Assembly (NCBI GenBank): GCA_937924755.1
Contig: CALEVZ010000037.1
Coordinates: forward strand, 1-64,000
DNA: 64,000 bases
From: an uncultured bacterium
GTDB lineage: Bacteria; Acidobacteriota; Thermoanaerobaculia; Thermoanaerobaculales; Thermoanaerobaculaceae
Direction of reading: 5' to 3'
The notes below the pieces were generated by a model. The model was not told the origin of the DNA and ran no database searches. It saw only the letters and a list, made by a program, of their open reading frames with translations. Both the position numbers and the translations under genes were made by a program. This document shows, in pieces, positions 34,609 to 43,436 of the stretch (positions are counted from its first letter, which is position 1; each line of letters starts with the position of its first letter).

Positions 34609-35556
34609 TCACGACCAGGCGGCCGCGATCGCCTCCATCACTCCCACGGCTGCCTCCAGGGCGGCCGTGCCCGCCTCCCCATCGACGAGTGGTCCAGGGA
34701 GGCCTCGGCAGGCGCGTTGAAACGCAAGATGTTCGGCGGCCAGGGGCTCTCCCCGCTCGACGGGCACCTCGAGCGGGAGGATCTCCGGCTCGGCGGCGGT
34801 GCGAAACAGGCGGTAGGCCGAGACCGTCTGCTCGGCGTAGTCGACCGAGAAGTAGGCATCCGGCTCGAAGAGCCGCAGCTTGCGCACCCGTTCGGACGAC
34901 ACCCGGCTGGCCGTCAGGGTGGCAATGCAGCCGTTGGCGAACTCCAGGCGGACGTTGGCCAGGTCCACCCGGCCGGAGAGCACCGGCACGCCGGCCGCCC
35001 GAATCTCACGCACCGGAAAGGTGGTGTTGAGGGCCTGGGCGAGCTGGATGTCGTGGACCATCAGATCGAGGACTACGTCGATGTCCAGGGACCGACGGGT
35101 GAAGGGAGAGAGTCGCTGGGCTTCCAGATAGCGAGGGCGAGGGTGCCGGGCGAGGACCGCCTGCACCGCCGGGTTGAAGAACTCCACGTGGCCGACTGCC
35201 AGCACCACGTGGCGCTCGGCGGCGAGCCGGGTCAGCTCCCGAGCCTCTTCCACCGTCGCGGCGATGGGCTTTTCCACCAGGACGTGGCGGCCGGCCGCCA
35301 GAAAGGCACCGGCCACCTCCCGATGGGTCACCGTGGGAGTGGCCACCACCGCGGCCTCCGCCAGCTCGACAGCCTCTTCGAGGGTGGCCAGGGCCGCCAC
35401 ACCGTGCTCCCGGCACACGTGCTCGCGCCGGTCGGCATCGATCTCCACCACGCCGACGCACTCCCACCCCGGCAGGGTGGCCGCCAGACGAACGTGATGG
35501 CGCCCGAGGTGGCCGGCGCCAATGACTGCTACCCGGATGGGGTGGGGGTCGCTCAT
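34609..35556 (-). CDS. Gfo/Idh/MocA family NAD(P)-dependent oxidoreductase
   Basis: 315 aa. The Rossmann fold starts at residue 7 with RVAVIGAGHLGRHH, then VVATPTVTHREVAGAFLAAGRHVLVEKPIA, where EKP is the family catalytic lysine motif (about 94-97). The C-terminal half holds the alpha/beta substrate domain with DLMVHDIQLAQAL (the H-x2-D-like position). The family oxidises or reduces sugars and cyclic polyols. Related genes in Acidobacteria and Leptospira (GnnA) act on UDP-GlcNAc beside lpx genes, but no lpx synthesis gene is adjacent here, so the substrate is open. Confidence 0.85.
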   Translation of the reverse strand: MSDPHPIRVAVIGAGHLGRHHVRLAATLPGWECVGVVEIDADRREHVCREHGVAALATLEEAVELAEAAVVATPTVTHREVAGAFLAAGRHVLVEKPIAATVEEARELTRLAAERHVVLAVGHVEFFNPAVQAVLARHPRPRYLEAQRLSPFTRRSLDIDVVLDLMVHDIQLAQALNTTFPVREIRAAGVPVLSGRVDLANVRLEFANGCIATLTASRVSSERVRKLRLFEPDAYFSVDYAEQTVSAYRLFRTAAEPEILPLEVPVERGEPLAAEHLAFQRACRGLPGPLVDGEAGTAALEAAVGVMEAIAAAWS

Positions 35557-35646
35557 GGCGTTGTAGGGTACGTCTCACCACCCGCGGGAGCAAGGGTGAC
35601 AAGCGGCGTGCGGGCCTGTTTCGTAGCTGCTGTAGACTTGCCGGCC

Positions 35647-36408
35647 GTGATCGATTCCCACGCCCATCTGGCCATGTTTCCGCCCGCGGAGCGACTAAAA
35701 CTGCTTGCTCGCGCTCGAGATGTGGGAGTTCATACGGTGTTGGCGCCCGCCACTGGCCTGGAGGATCTCGCGGTGGTAGCGGCTCTTCCCCAAGAGCATC
35801 AAGGGGTCTTCGTTGCCTTGGGTTTTCACCCCCACCAGGCGCGGGAGCTGGATTCAGCGGCCAAGCGGGAGCTGGAGCGCGCCCTCGCCCACCCAGGGGT
35901 GGTGGCCATTGGAGAAATCGGGCTGGACTTCCACTACATGCACTCGCCCCGGGAAGACCAGCTGGCGGCCTTCCGATGGCAGCTTGAGCTGGCGGCCGAG
36001 CGGGGCCTGCCAGTGGTCCTCCACCATCGGCAGGCGTGGGAGCCGTTTCTGGCTGTTCTCGATGGTGCCCGACCGGTGCGCGGCGTTGCTCACTCCTTCA
36101 CCGAAGGGGAGGCAGGGGTGCGGGAGGTAGTGGCGAGGGGGCTCCTGGTGGGGATTTCCGGGATGGTGACCTTTCCCCGCGCCGACAACGTGCGGGCAGC
36201 AGCCCGAGTTGTACCGGCAGGTGCGCTGCTGGTGGAGACGGATGCGCCGTTTTTGAGCCCCGTTCCCCATCGCGGCAAGCCCAACGAGCCGGCCCGGGTG
36301 ACGCTGGTGGCGCAGGAGATCGCGCGCCTGCGCGGCGAGGAGCTCGGCGAGCTCGAACGCGCCACCGATGGGGCGTTCGCTGACCTCTTCGGCGTGGCGC
36401 TCCCTTAA
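35647..36408 (+). CDS. TatD family metal-dependent hydrolase
   Basis: 253 aa from GTG 35647, giving the expected N-terminus VIDSHAHL; the 645-aa track ORF is antisense of the previous gene upstream of this. Metal ligands of the TatD family are complete: SHAHL (HxH), GEIGLDFHY (Glu), VVLHHRQAW (His), VAHSFTE (His) and LVETDAPFLSP (Asp). TatD enzymes are 3'-5' exonucleases or D-aminoacyl-tRNA-type hydrolases. The start lacks a clear ribosome site. Its stop overlaps that of the convergent protease gene. Confidence 0.88.
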   Translation: MIDSHAHLAMFPPAERLKLLARARDVGVHTVLAPATGLEDLAVVAALPQEHQGVFVALGFHPHQARELDSAAKRELERALAHPGVVAIGEIGLDFHYMHSPREDQLAAFRWQLELAAERGLPVVLHHRQAWEPFLAVLDGARPVRGVAHSFTEGEAGVREVVARGLLVGISGMVTFPRADNVRAAARVVPAGALLVETDAPFLSPVPHRGKPNEPARVTLVAQEIARLRGEELGELERATDGAFADLFGVALP

Positions 36409-38822
36409 GGGATGGCCAGCGGGATGGTGGTGGGGTCCTTGGACAGATCGTCCACCACCGAGGCGAAGGCGATTACCCTGCCCCCCGGGCTGAGCACCCG
36501 AACCGTGGCAAAGGCCGACGACACGCCGGGCGGCAGCACCGCCTCGCGCAGGATCGCCAGCCGCCGCTCCCCCGGCACGGTGCGGGTCAGCGGTCCGCCG
36601 ATGGCGCTGCCGGCACCGCTGTAGAGCTGCACCTGAACGTCCACGGGCGACGTCCCCGGGTTGACGAACTCCAAATTGGTGTAAAACGGCGGGTCACTGC
36701 GCAGCCCGGCGAGGTAGCCGACGCGGTCGGAGGTGAGCATCGCTTCCACCGGCACCCCCGGGTAGCTCTGTCCGAAGGTGGGCGCGCCGGGGGAGGTTTG
36801 GGAGTAGGTCCTGGCCAGGACGGTGACGGGCTGCGTGGCGCTGACTAGGATGGTGCCCACGTGGTTGCCGGTGAGGGCGAAGAGGCTGTTCAGGACATCG
36901 CTCCAGAAAGCCTGCTGCTGCCCATCGAGCTGCCGGGTGGCGGTGGCCGACTGGGTGCTGGCATAAAAGGTCAGGGTCAGCTCCGCGGTGGCCGAGGAGG
37001 TGTTGAGCACCGCCAGGTCGGAGAGCCAGAAGGCGGGGGGAAAGCCGGGAGTGTGGGCAATCCCCGACACCCAGAAGGTCTGCGACTGAGTGGCACACGA
37101 GGCTCGATAGGTGAGGGTAATTGGCGGCGAGGGTGGGGAGGAGCCGCACGAACTGTTGGCGGTGACCCGAACGTACTTGGTGGCATCGGCGCCCTCCGTG
37201 AAGGTTACGGAGGAGGTGGGCGACGACAGCAGGCTGGTGGTCGAGGAGGTGAACGAGGCGTCGGTGGCCGTCTCCAGCGTGTACGACGTGGCTCCACTCA
37301 CCGGCGGCCAGGTGAGTTCCGTCTGAACCGTGCCGCCGCACAATGTGGCCGGGGAGGGGGTGGGTGCCACCGGCGACGGGGGTGGTGAGCAGGCGCCGGT
37401 AAGGCGCGCGCGCGCCAAGCTGGCGTCGATGATGGGCCTTATGACGTTATTGCGGGCATCCTGCACCAGCGAGCCGGTGCCGGCGATGGCGGCACGGATG
37501 TTCGCCGGGGCGGCGCTTGTCCCTTGACTCAGCAAGGCCGCCACCCCCGCCGCGTAGGGCGCCGCCGCCGAGGTGCCGCCGAAGCAGCCCACCAGTCCGC
37601 TGGTGCGGCGGGTGGTGGTGGCGCAATGGGAGGGGCCGAGGGCGTCCAGTTGGACCCCCGAATCGGAGTAGCAGGCGATCATGCCGGCTGCGGTGGAGCT
37701 CATGCTGCAGCCCGCATCGCCCGTGCACTGACCCTTGCCGAAGGATGCACCGCCAATGTTGGCGTCGATGACCGCGCCGATGGCCATGGAGTTGGACAGG
37801 CACCCCGGCCAAGCCACCCCGGTCTTGCAACCACCGTTGCCTGCCGCGGAAACCACCAGCACCCCGGCGACGGTCAGACTCTGGAAGGCCGTGTAGAGCG
37901 AGGGGCTGTCGGCGTCACAGGGCTGCGCGGGAACACCATCCTCTCCGGTGGCGCTGTAGTACCCACCGAGGGATAGGTTGGCCACCTTGACGTTGTGGGG
38001 GTTTCCTCCCGTGGTCACCATGCCGATGAGACGGTTGAGGCCGCTGAGAATCTGCGAGGAGGACCCCGACCCCGAAGCGTTCAGCACCTTGATGGCAACG
38101 ATGGTGGCGGCCGGAGCAACGCCGTTGGCGGAGCCGGCAGCAATGCCGGCCACGCTGGTGCCATGACCCTCGTCGTCCATGGGATCGTCGTCGTTGTTGA
38201 TGGCGTCCCACAGCTTGATAGTCTTGCTCCCTGCCGGTGACAGCTCGGGGTGGTTGTAATCCACGCCGGTGTCCAGGATAGCGATTCCCACCCCGGCGCC
38301 GGTTAGGCCCGCCCCGTGCAATGCCGGCACGTTCATCAGGGCTTTGCCCTCGGTGCGCATGGCGGTAGCGGTGCGGTTGGGCTCCAGCGATTCGATGCGG
38401 GGGTCGGCCGCCAGGGCGGGAATGGCCGCCGCCGGCAGGCGTATCGCCAGCACGGGCAGGTGGGAGTACCGCTCGAAGACCGCCATGCCGGCGGTCGCCA
38501 GGTCGGTGCTGAGCTCTCGAGCAGCCCCTTCAATCCAGGCCAGCTCCAAGGGATGACCGGGGGTCCGGCGCGTGACTTCCGCAACCATGGGGGGACGACG
38601 CAGTACGGCCAGCACTTCGATGGCCTCGGTCGGGGCTGCGGACCACGGTGGGAGGAGGTCCCTGGTCACCTTGGCGTACCAGGGTCGCTCATCGGCCGGC
38701 AGGGTGAAATCCAAATCAGCCACGGCTGCGGGCCAGCTCTCGGACGTCACCGCTCCGGCACCGGCAACGCCAGCCAGCAGGCCGAGAATGAAACACTTCA
38801 AGCTGGGACAGGTGCGCGCCAT
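36405..38822 (-). CDS. Secreted subtilisin-like serine protease (S8) with C-terminal extension
   Basis: 805 aa from the ATG at 38822, which has AAGGAG 6-7 nt upstream and starts a signal peptide (residues 1-23). A prodomain (about 24-150) precedes the catalytic domain with Asp in AILDTGVDYNHPE, His in DDEGHGTSVAGIAAG and Ser in GCFGGTSAAAPYAAG, plus the oxyanion Asn in VSAAGNGG. The catalytic part is Cys-rich. After residue 490 come a fibronectin-III-like segment and a beta-rich region with WVSGIAHTPG, then LAILREAVLPPGVSSAF. No CTERM sorting signal is present. Confidence 0.92.
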   Translation of the reverse strand: MARTCPSLKCFILGLLAGVAGAGAVTSESWPAAVADLDFTLPADERPWYAKVTRDLLPPWSAAPTEAIEVLAVLRRPPMVAEVTRRTPGHPLELAWIEGAARELSTDLATAGMAVFERYSHLPVLAIRLPAAAIPALAADPRIESLEPNRTATAMRTEGKALMNVPALHGAGLTGAGVGIAILDTGVDYNHPELSPAGSKTIKLWDAINNDDDPMDDEGHGTSVAGIAAGSANGVAPAATIVAIKVLNASGSGSSSQILSGLNRLIGMVTTGGNPHNVKVANLSLGGYYSATGEDGVPAQPCDADSPSLYTAFQSLTVAGVLVVSAAGNGGCKTGVAWPGCLSNSMAIGAVIDANIGGASFGKGQCTGDAGCSMSSTAAGMIACYSDSGVQLDALGPSHCATTTRRTSGLVGCFGGTSAAAPYAAGVAALLSQGTSAAPANIRAAIAGTGSLVQDARNNVIRPIIDASLARARLTGACSPPPSPVAPTPSPATLCGGTVQTELTWPPVSGATSYTLETATDASFTSSTTSLLSSPTSSVTFTEGADATKYVRVTANSSCGSSPPSPPITLTYRASCATQSQTFWVSGIAHTPGFPPAFWLSDLAVLNTSSATAELTLTFYASTQSATATRQLDGQQQAFWSDVLNSLFALTGNHVGTILVSATQPVTVLARTYSQTSPGAPTFGQSYPGVPVEAMLTSDRVGYLAGLRSDPPFYTNLEFVNPGTSPVDVQVQLYSGAGSAIGGPLTRTVPGERRLAILREAVLPPGVSSAFATVRVLSPGGRVIAFASVVDDLSKDPTTIPLAIP

Positions 38823-38967
38823 GAACAACTCCTTCAGCAAAGATTCAACCCCCGCGGCGGGCAGGGTATTCTGCTCCCCCACGGGGGGTCAAGGCCGGGG
38901 GGAGGGGCGCGGACCCGCCTGGCCCGTCCGACACGACGCCGCGCCGGCGCGCGGCGGGAGGTGTCCT

Positions 38968-39477
38968 TTGGCGAGTGGTGCGATCGGAAAACGACTCTTC
39001 GCGGGTCTCGTCCTGGTGGTGGCCGGCGGTGTGCTCCTGGCCTCCAAGCTAATGAGGGTTGATCAGGCGCCGCTGTGGTTGTTGGGAGCTGGAGTGCTCC
39101 TCGGCCTGTACGGCATCCTGACGCGCGGGGCCGGGTGGGTTGAGGTGGGGATGTTGGGGTTGGGGCTGGGTGCCGGCATGCTGCTGGGTGACGTCACCGC
39201 AGCCGGCATCCCCAAAGGGGTGTGGCTCCCCCTCGCTCCCGGCGCGGCGCTGCTGCTGGCCTGGGTGATCGTTCGCCTGCTGGGATTTCAGCGACGTCGG
39301 TGGCCGCTGCCGCTGGCTGTGGTTCTGCTGGCGTTGGCGGCGGTCCGACTCGCCGACCCCCTGGCTTGGCGTCTCCCCCCGGACGCTGAACAGGTGATCC
39401 GGATCTGGTGGCCGGTAGCCCTCATCGTCGCCGGGGCGCTGCTCATCGTAGCCGCCTTGCGGCGTCGAGGGCGATGA
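38968..39477 (+). CDS. Membrane protein with LiaF/DUF5668-like helices
   Basis: 169 aa from TTG 38968, chosen because GGGAGGTG lies 5 nt upstream; no ATG or GTG start fits. About six hydrophobic helices arranged as hairpins: LFAGLVLVVAGGVLLASKL, PLWLLGAGVLLGLYGIL, VEVGMLGLGLGAGMLLG, LPLAPGAALLLAWVIVRLL, PLPLAVVLLALAAVRL and IWWPVALIVAGALLIVAAL. The GxxLxxGxxxLL pattern and final PVALIVAGALLI recall LiaI/LiaF-like membrane modules. Function unknown. It is divergent from the protease and convergent with the transglycosylase. Confidence 0.65.
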   Translation: MASGAIGKRLFAGLVLVVAGGVLLASKLMRVDQAPLWLLGAGVLLGLYGILTRGAGWVEVGMLGLGLGAGMLLGDVTAAGIPKGVWLPLAPGAALLLAWVIVRLLGFQRRRWPLPLAVVLLALAAVRLADPLAWRLPPDAEQVIRIWWPVALIVAGALLIVAALRRRGR

Positions 39478-39521
39478 GCTGACAACCTTGCTCCCCCGCC
39501 CCTGAGAGCTCCCTTCGGGGG

Positions 39522-41096
39522 TCAATTGGCGAGGCGCAGCACGTCGCCGACGCGGATGGTGGTGTCGCTCAGCCCGTTGAGGTGCTGCAGGGCGGCCACC
39601 GTGGTGCCGAAGCGGCGGGCGATGGCAAAGAGGGTGTCGCCCCGCCTGACCACGTACTTGGTGGGCCGCGGGCCGGCGGCGACCGGCGCGGCAGCGACCG
39701 AGGCTGCCGCGTGTCCGCCGGTGGGGTCTCGGGGGACCACCAGCTGCTGGCCGATGCGCAGTCGCCGAGGGTCACGGATCCCGTTGGCAGCGCTAATGCT
39801 GGCTACCGATGACCCGTAGCGGCGGGCAATCGCTCCCAGGGTGTCTCCCTGCTGCACCACGTGGAGGAAGCGGCGCACCCGTTGGGCAGGAGGGATGGAG
39901 GCGATGATCTCGGCAATCTGTTGCTCCTGGCCGCAGGGGACCGCCAGCTGGTAGGTCCCTTTCACTGGTGTGAGTTTGTAGGTCAGCGCCGGGTTGAGGG
40001 CTGCCAGCTCCGCCTCGGACAGCGGCCCGCGTTCAGCGACGACGGCTAGATCCAGGGCCCCGATCACCTCCACTCTGGCCAGGCACTCGGGTAGCTCGAC
40101 GATGGGCGGTAGGTTGTAACGCTGCGGATCCTTGGCCACCACCAACGCCGCCCACATGGCCGGGACGTAGTTGCGGGTCTCCCGCGGCAAGTAAGGGCGC
40201 AATGCCCAGAAGTCCCTGGTGCCGCTGCGACGAATGGCGCGCTCCACCCGGCCCGAGCCGGAGTTGTAGGCGGCCAGGGCGAGTTCCCAGTCGCCGAAGT
40301 ACGCGAAGAGATCGGAAAGGTGGGCGACGGCGGCGCGGGTGGCCAGGTACGGGTCGTTGCGCTCGTCCACCAGCCCATCGCAGCGCAGAGAGTAGAGGCG
40401 GGCGGTGCCGGCCATGAACTGCCACAGACCCTGCGCGCTGGCGCGGGAGCGCGCCGCCGGGTTGAAGGCGCTTTCGATGAGGGGGAGAAACGCCAGGTCG
40501 AGGGGCAGGCCGGCGCGGCTCAGCTCCTCGCGGATGAAGGGCAGATAGCGGCCGGCTCGGCCCAGGGCGGCGATCAACCGTTCCCGGTAGGGACCGGTGA
40601 AGAAGTCCACCAGGGAGGCGACCTCGGGCCGCATGGTGACCGGAAGGTCGAAGGTCTCCTGCCGTGAGAGCTCGGCCAGCTCGGCTAACCGTTCGGCGGG
40701 AACCGGCCCGGGTTCGGGGAGGACGTCTTCCCAGCCGGAGCCGTTGGCGGCGAGCTCCTGGCGCAGCCGCTCCAGCTCATCGAGGACTCCCTCGGCGTAC
40801 GCCAAGAAGGCCGGTGAGCCGTTGTTTGAGATACGCGCTTCGGCGAGGGCTTGCGCGATCAGCAGCTCGCAGTCGCTGAAGTCGGCGGTCCCGCCGCGAC
40901 GGGCCGCCTCTTCGGCAGCCTCTAACAAGGCATCGATGGCGGGGGCCGGAGTGATTGTCGTCTGTTCGGAGGATGGGGTTGGCACCGCCGCCGGCACCGG
41001 GACAGGGAGTTCCTCGGTGCCCCGCCTGGGCTGCGTCGACTGGCAGGCGAGAGCACTGACCGCCAACCCTGCGAGGATGGCGATTTTTGGCTTCAT
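39522..41096 (-). CDS. MltD-like lytic transglycosylase lipoprotein with two LysM domains
   Basis: 524 aa. The signal peptide ends in the lipobox ALAC (Cys about 18). A helical region (55-150) precedes the SLT domain (about 180-330), with the catalytic Glu in LPLIESAFNPAARSRASAQGLWQFM and YNSGSGRVERAIRRSGTRDFW. Two LysM domains follow, HVVQQGDTLGAIARRYG (about 415-460) and YVVRRGDTLFAIARRFG (about 477-522), separated by an Ala/Pro linker. It cleaves peptidoglycan with 1,6-anhydro product formation, probably from the outer membrane. ATGA overlap with the upstream GTPase gene. Confidence 0.92.
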   Translation of the reverse strand: MKPKIAILAGLAVSALACQSTQPRRGTEELPVPVPAAVPTPSSEQTTITPAPAIDALLEAAEEAARRGGTADFSDCELLIAQALAEARISNNGSPAFLAYAEGVLDELERLRQELAANGSGWEDVLPEPGPVPAERLAELAELSRQETFDLPVTMRPEVASLVDFFTGPYRERLIAALGRAGRYLPFIREELSRAGLPLDLAFLPLIESAFNPAARSRASAQGLWQFMAGTARLYSLRCDGLVDERNDPYLATRAAVAHLSDLFAYFGDWELALAAYNSGSGRVERAIRRSGTRDFWALRPYLPRETRNYVPAMWAALVVAKDPQRYNLPPIVELPECLARVEVIGALDLAVVAERGPLSEAELAALNPALTYKLTPVKGTYQLAVPCGQEQQIAEIIASIPPAQRVRRFLHVVQQGDTLGAIARRYGSSVASISAANGIRDPRRLRIGQQLVVPRDPTGGHAAASVAAAPVAAGPRPTKYVVRRGDTLFAIARRFGTTVAALQHLNGLSDTTIRVGDVLRLAN

Positions 41097-42463
41097 TCGC
41101 CGCGCAGGAAGACGTTGAGGGTGAGCGTCACCTGGCGCAGGGGCTCACCGCCAGAAAGATCCACATCGATGGGCGGCAGCTCGCCGACGGTCTTGCCCCC
41201 GCTCCCTAACAGCTGAATGGTCACACGGCAGGCCGAGGCCTTCGCCAGCGCCCTTCCCACGTTCTCTTCGACCCGTCGTTTGACGTCACGCCGGGAGTTG
41301 AGGGAAGTGCGCAGCAGGGCGTCCAGGTCGAGGGAAGGCTGGGCCGCCGGTCGTGGCTCCGGGCGTGAAGTGGATGCCTTGCGGACGTTCTCCAGCTCGG
41401 CCAGGATATCCAGGGACGACGCCACCTTGACGTGGCGCATCGCAGGCGCTGCCGGAGGGCCAGTGTCGGGGGTGGTGGCAAACTCGACCTCCGGTGGAGA
41501 TTCTTCCTCGACCGCCTCCTCCAGGACTTCCTCGGCCTGGGGCGGCCCGGCGGCGGCCACCACCTCCTGGGCCTCGGGGAGGACCTCCACCGCTTCGGCG
41601 GCCGACGTGGTTTGGTGCTGGAACTCGGCGGGAGCGGCAACCCTCGCGGCTGCCGCGTCCTCACCTCCGGTTACGCTGGCCGGAGCCGAGATCTCGGCGA
41701 GGGGTGGCGCAGTGGACTTCACCGGTGCTGCCGCTGGCGCCAAGGGGGGCTCGACGAAGAGTTCCTGTTCCAGGCCCTGGGCTGCCGCCGCGCTGAGCGC
41801 CGCGGGGTCGAAGGACACCACAGGAGCGGCCCGCTCCGGGGCAGGCTGGACCACCTTTCCCGATTCTTGCACCGCCATGCGGCGGCGCAGGTTCTTCAGC
41901 GTCAGTTTGGTGATCGCCTTCAGCGTTTCAAAGACCCCGTCCCCCTGGACGGCAATGGCTTCGAAGGCCGGCAGTGTTCCCTCGGGGTTGAGGGCACGCT
42001 CGAGCTCTTCGATGCTCAAAATGTTGCGCAAGTCCCGCTTGTTGTACTGAAGGACCAGCGGAATGGTGGCGATATCCAGGCCCAGTTCGGCAAGGTTTTC
42101 CTGCAGGTTATGCAGGCTTTCGACGTTGGCATCCGCCATCGGCCGTTGCGAGTCGGCGACGAAAACCACGCCGTCGACCCCCTTCAGCACCAGCTTCCGG
42201 GTGGTGTTGTAGAAGACCTGCCCGGGAACGGTGTACAGCTGCAGGCGGGTGCGAAAGCCACCCACCTTCCCCACCTCCAGAGGAAGCAAGTCAAAGAACA
42301 GGGTACGGTCGGTCTCGGTTTCAAGGGAGACCATCTCACCCCGCGAACCGGGCGCGGTCTTGGCGTAGATGTAGGAGAGGTTCGTGGTCTTTCCGCATAG
42401 GCCGGGGCCGTAATAAACGATCTTGGCCGCCATCTGCATCGTGGCCCAGTTGAAGAAAACCAT
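41093..42463 (-). CDS. MglA-type small GTPase with long C-terminal extension
   Basis: 456 aa. Residues 1-195 match the MglA GTPase: P-loop YYGPGLCGKTTNL (18-30), LYTVPGQVFYNTTRKLVLKGVDGVVFVADSQ (switch II region) and LQYNKRDL (NKxD). MglA proteins normally stop near 195 aa. Here a Pro/Ala/Glu linker of about 145 residues follows, then a predicted folded domain of about 90 residues (SLDLDALLRTSLNSRRDVKRRVEENVGRALAKA...). In Myxococcus MglA marks the leading pole and interacts with MglB. A roadblock/MglB-like gene is at 25037. DUF2520 gene 2 nt upstream, transglycosylase gene overlapping downstream. Confidence 0.85.
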   Translation of the reverse strand: MVFFNWATMQMAAKIVYYGPGLCGKTTNLSYIYAKTAPGSRGEMVSLETETDRTLFFDLLPLEVGKVGGFRTRLQLYTVPGQVFYNTTRKLVLKGVDGVVFVADSQRPMADANVESLHNLQENLAELGLDIATIPLVLQYNKRDLRNILSIEELERALNPEGTLPAFEAIAVQGDGVFETLKAITKLTLKNLRRRMAVQESGKVVQPAPERAAPVVSFDPAALSAAAAQGLEQELFVEPPLAPAAAPVKSTAPPLAEISAPASVTGGEDAAAARVAAPAEFQHQTTSAAEAVEVLPEAQEVVAAAGPPQAEEVLEEAVEEESPPEVEFATTPDTGPPAAPAMRHVKVASSLDILAELENVRKASTSRPEPRPAAQPSLDLDALLRTSLNSRRDVKRRVEENVGRALAKASACRVTIQLLGSGGKTVGELPPIDVDLSGGEPLRQVTLTLNVFLRGE

Positions 42464-42465
42464 AC

Positions 42466-43374
42466 TTACCTACCCTCACCGTACGGCATCAAGGTGACGC
42501 TAGCATACGAGGAAGAAGCGGTCAATGCGCCGGCGCCGATGCTGGCGGCCATACCGGGGAAACCGGGCCTGGAGACCAGGTGTGGCAGCGCTGCTCGGGC
42601 AATAGCCCGGTAGACGGCGGCGAGGTCTTCGGGAAGCGCTGCGAGGTGGGCTTCGACGGTGCGCATGTCGGCACGAGCGAGAGGGCCGCTCAGCCGCTCC
42701 AAGCCACGAGCGAGCAGCGCCTGGTGGCACGAGCCACCGACCAGTGTTGCCAGGGCGGTATTTGCCTGCGAGCGAGAGAAGCCCGTGCGCAGTAGCATTT
42801 CCCGCGCCAGGGCGAGGAGAATGTGGGTGAGGTTACCGGCTACGGCAGCGGCGGCGTGGTAGAGGGGTTTGTCCGCCGCCGCCAGCCGCCTGGGCCGCAT
42901 GCCGAGCTGCCTCGCCAGAGAGAAGGAGACGCGGACGGCGGCGGGATCGCCCTCGATGGCGGCCACTGCACCCTCCAAGGTGGGTGGATCGGCGCTCGGG
43001 GGTGGGAAGGGAAAGAGAGGGTGGAGGGAGGCGACTGCCGCGCCGGTCTGGCGGAGCGGCTCGAGCGCAGAGGCGGGATGGAACCCCGAGGTGTGAACGG
43101 CTACCCGGCCGGCCATCGGCGGCAGACGAGGAGTGAGAGCCGAAGCCACAGCGGCGAGCGCATCGTCGGCCACGGCGATGAGGTAGCACCAGGCGTCGGG
43201 CAGGGGCGGGCGCAGGCTGTAGACGGGAAGGCCCGGAAACAGGCGGCGGGCCCGCCGGCGGGAGGAGGGAGAGCGAGATACGATCCCCGCCAGGGGTATG
43301 GCGGCCCTTCGCATCACGCCGGCCAGCCCCAGGCCGCATCTCCCCGCGCCCACAATGATGTAGTCACGACCCAT
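42466..43374 (-). CDS. Rossmann-like plus DUF2520 domain protein
   Basis: 302 aa. The N-terminal Rossmann fold begins YIIVGAGRCGLGLAGVMRRA (about 5-24), then YLIAVADDALAAVA and VAVHTSGFHPASALEPL, ASLHPLFPF. The C-terminal helical half has LYHAAAAVAGNLTHILLALAREML, the DUF2520 signature. Such proteins resemble ketopantoate reductase or F420-dependent NADP reductases and are often near panB/panC; no such gene is here. Activity unknown. First in a minus-strand set with the MglA-type GTPase and transglycosylase. Confidence 0.8.
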   Translation of the reverse strand: MGRDYIIVGAGRCGLGLAGVMRRAAIPLAGIVSRSPSSRRRARRLFPGLPVYSLRPPLPDAWCYLIAVADDALAAVASALTPRLPPMAGRVAVHTSGFHPASALEPLRQTGAAVASLHPLFPFPPPSADPPTLEGAVAAIEGDPAAVRVSFSLARQLGMRPRRLAAADKPLYHAAAAVAGNLTHILLALAREMLLRTGFSRSQANTALATLVGGSCHQALLARGLERLSGPLARADMRTVEAHLAALPEDLAAVYRAIARAALPHLVSRPGFPGMAASIGAGALTASSSYASVTLMPYGEGR

Positions 43375-43398
43375 CCCCGGTCATGGTACTCTAAAGTC

Positions 43399-43414
43399 CG
43401 TACCGGGCGGTACG
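43399..43414. promoter_or_regulatory. Perfect inverted repeat upstream of hrcA (candidate operator)
   Basis: CGTACCG-GG-CGGTACG is a perfect 7-2-7 palindrome 23 nt before the hrcA start, in the 62-nt gap divergent from the DUF2520 gene. The expected CIRCE element (TTAGCACTC-N9-GAGTGCTAA) is absent. It could be the binding site of this divergent HrcA or of another regulator. Confidence 0.45.
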
Positions 43415-43436
43415 ACCCTGCGAGGATGGGCGGACC

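Noticed and set aside
34471-35646. Long N-terminal extension of the 645-aa TatD track ORF
   Set aside because: It is the antisense of the Gfo/Idh oxidoreductase gene, which has clear motifs. TatD starts naturally at GTG 35647 with VIDSHAHL.
36405-36500. C-terminal sorting signal (IPTL- or PEP-CTERM) on the secreted protease
   Set aside because: The C-terminus lacks the motif, helix and basic tail expected for exosortase substrates.
39478-39521. Terminator between the DUF5668-like gene and the MltD-like gene
   Set aside because: Only four or five pairable C/G residues around a long loop. Too weak to call.
43375-43436. CIRCE element before hrcA
   Set aside because: No TTAGCACTC/GAGTGCTAA half-sites are present; only the unrelated 7-2-7 palindrome.
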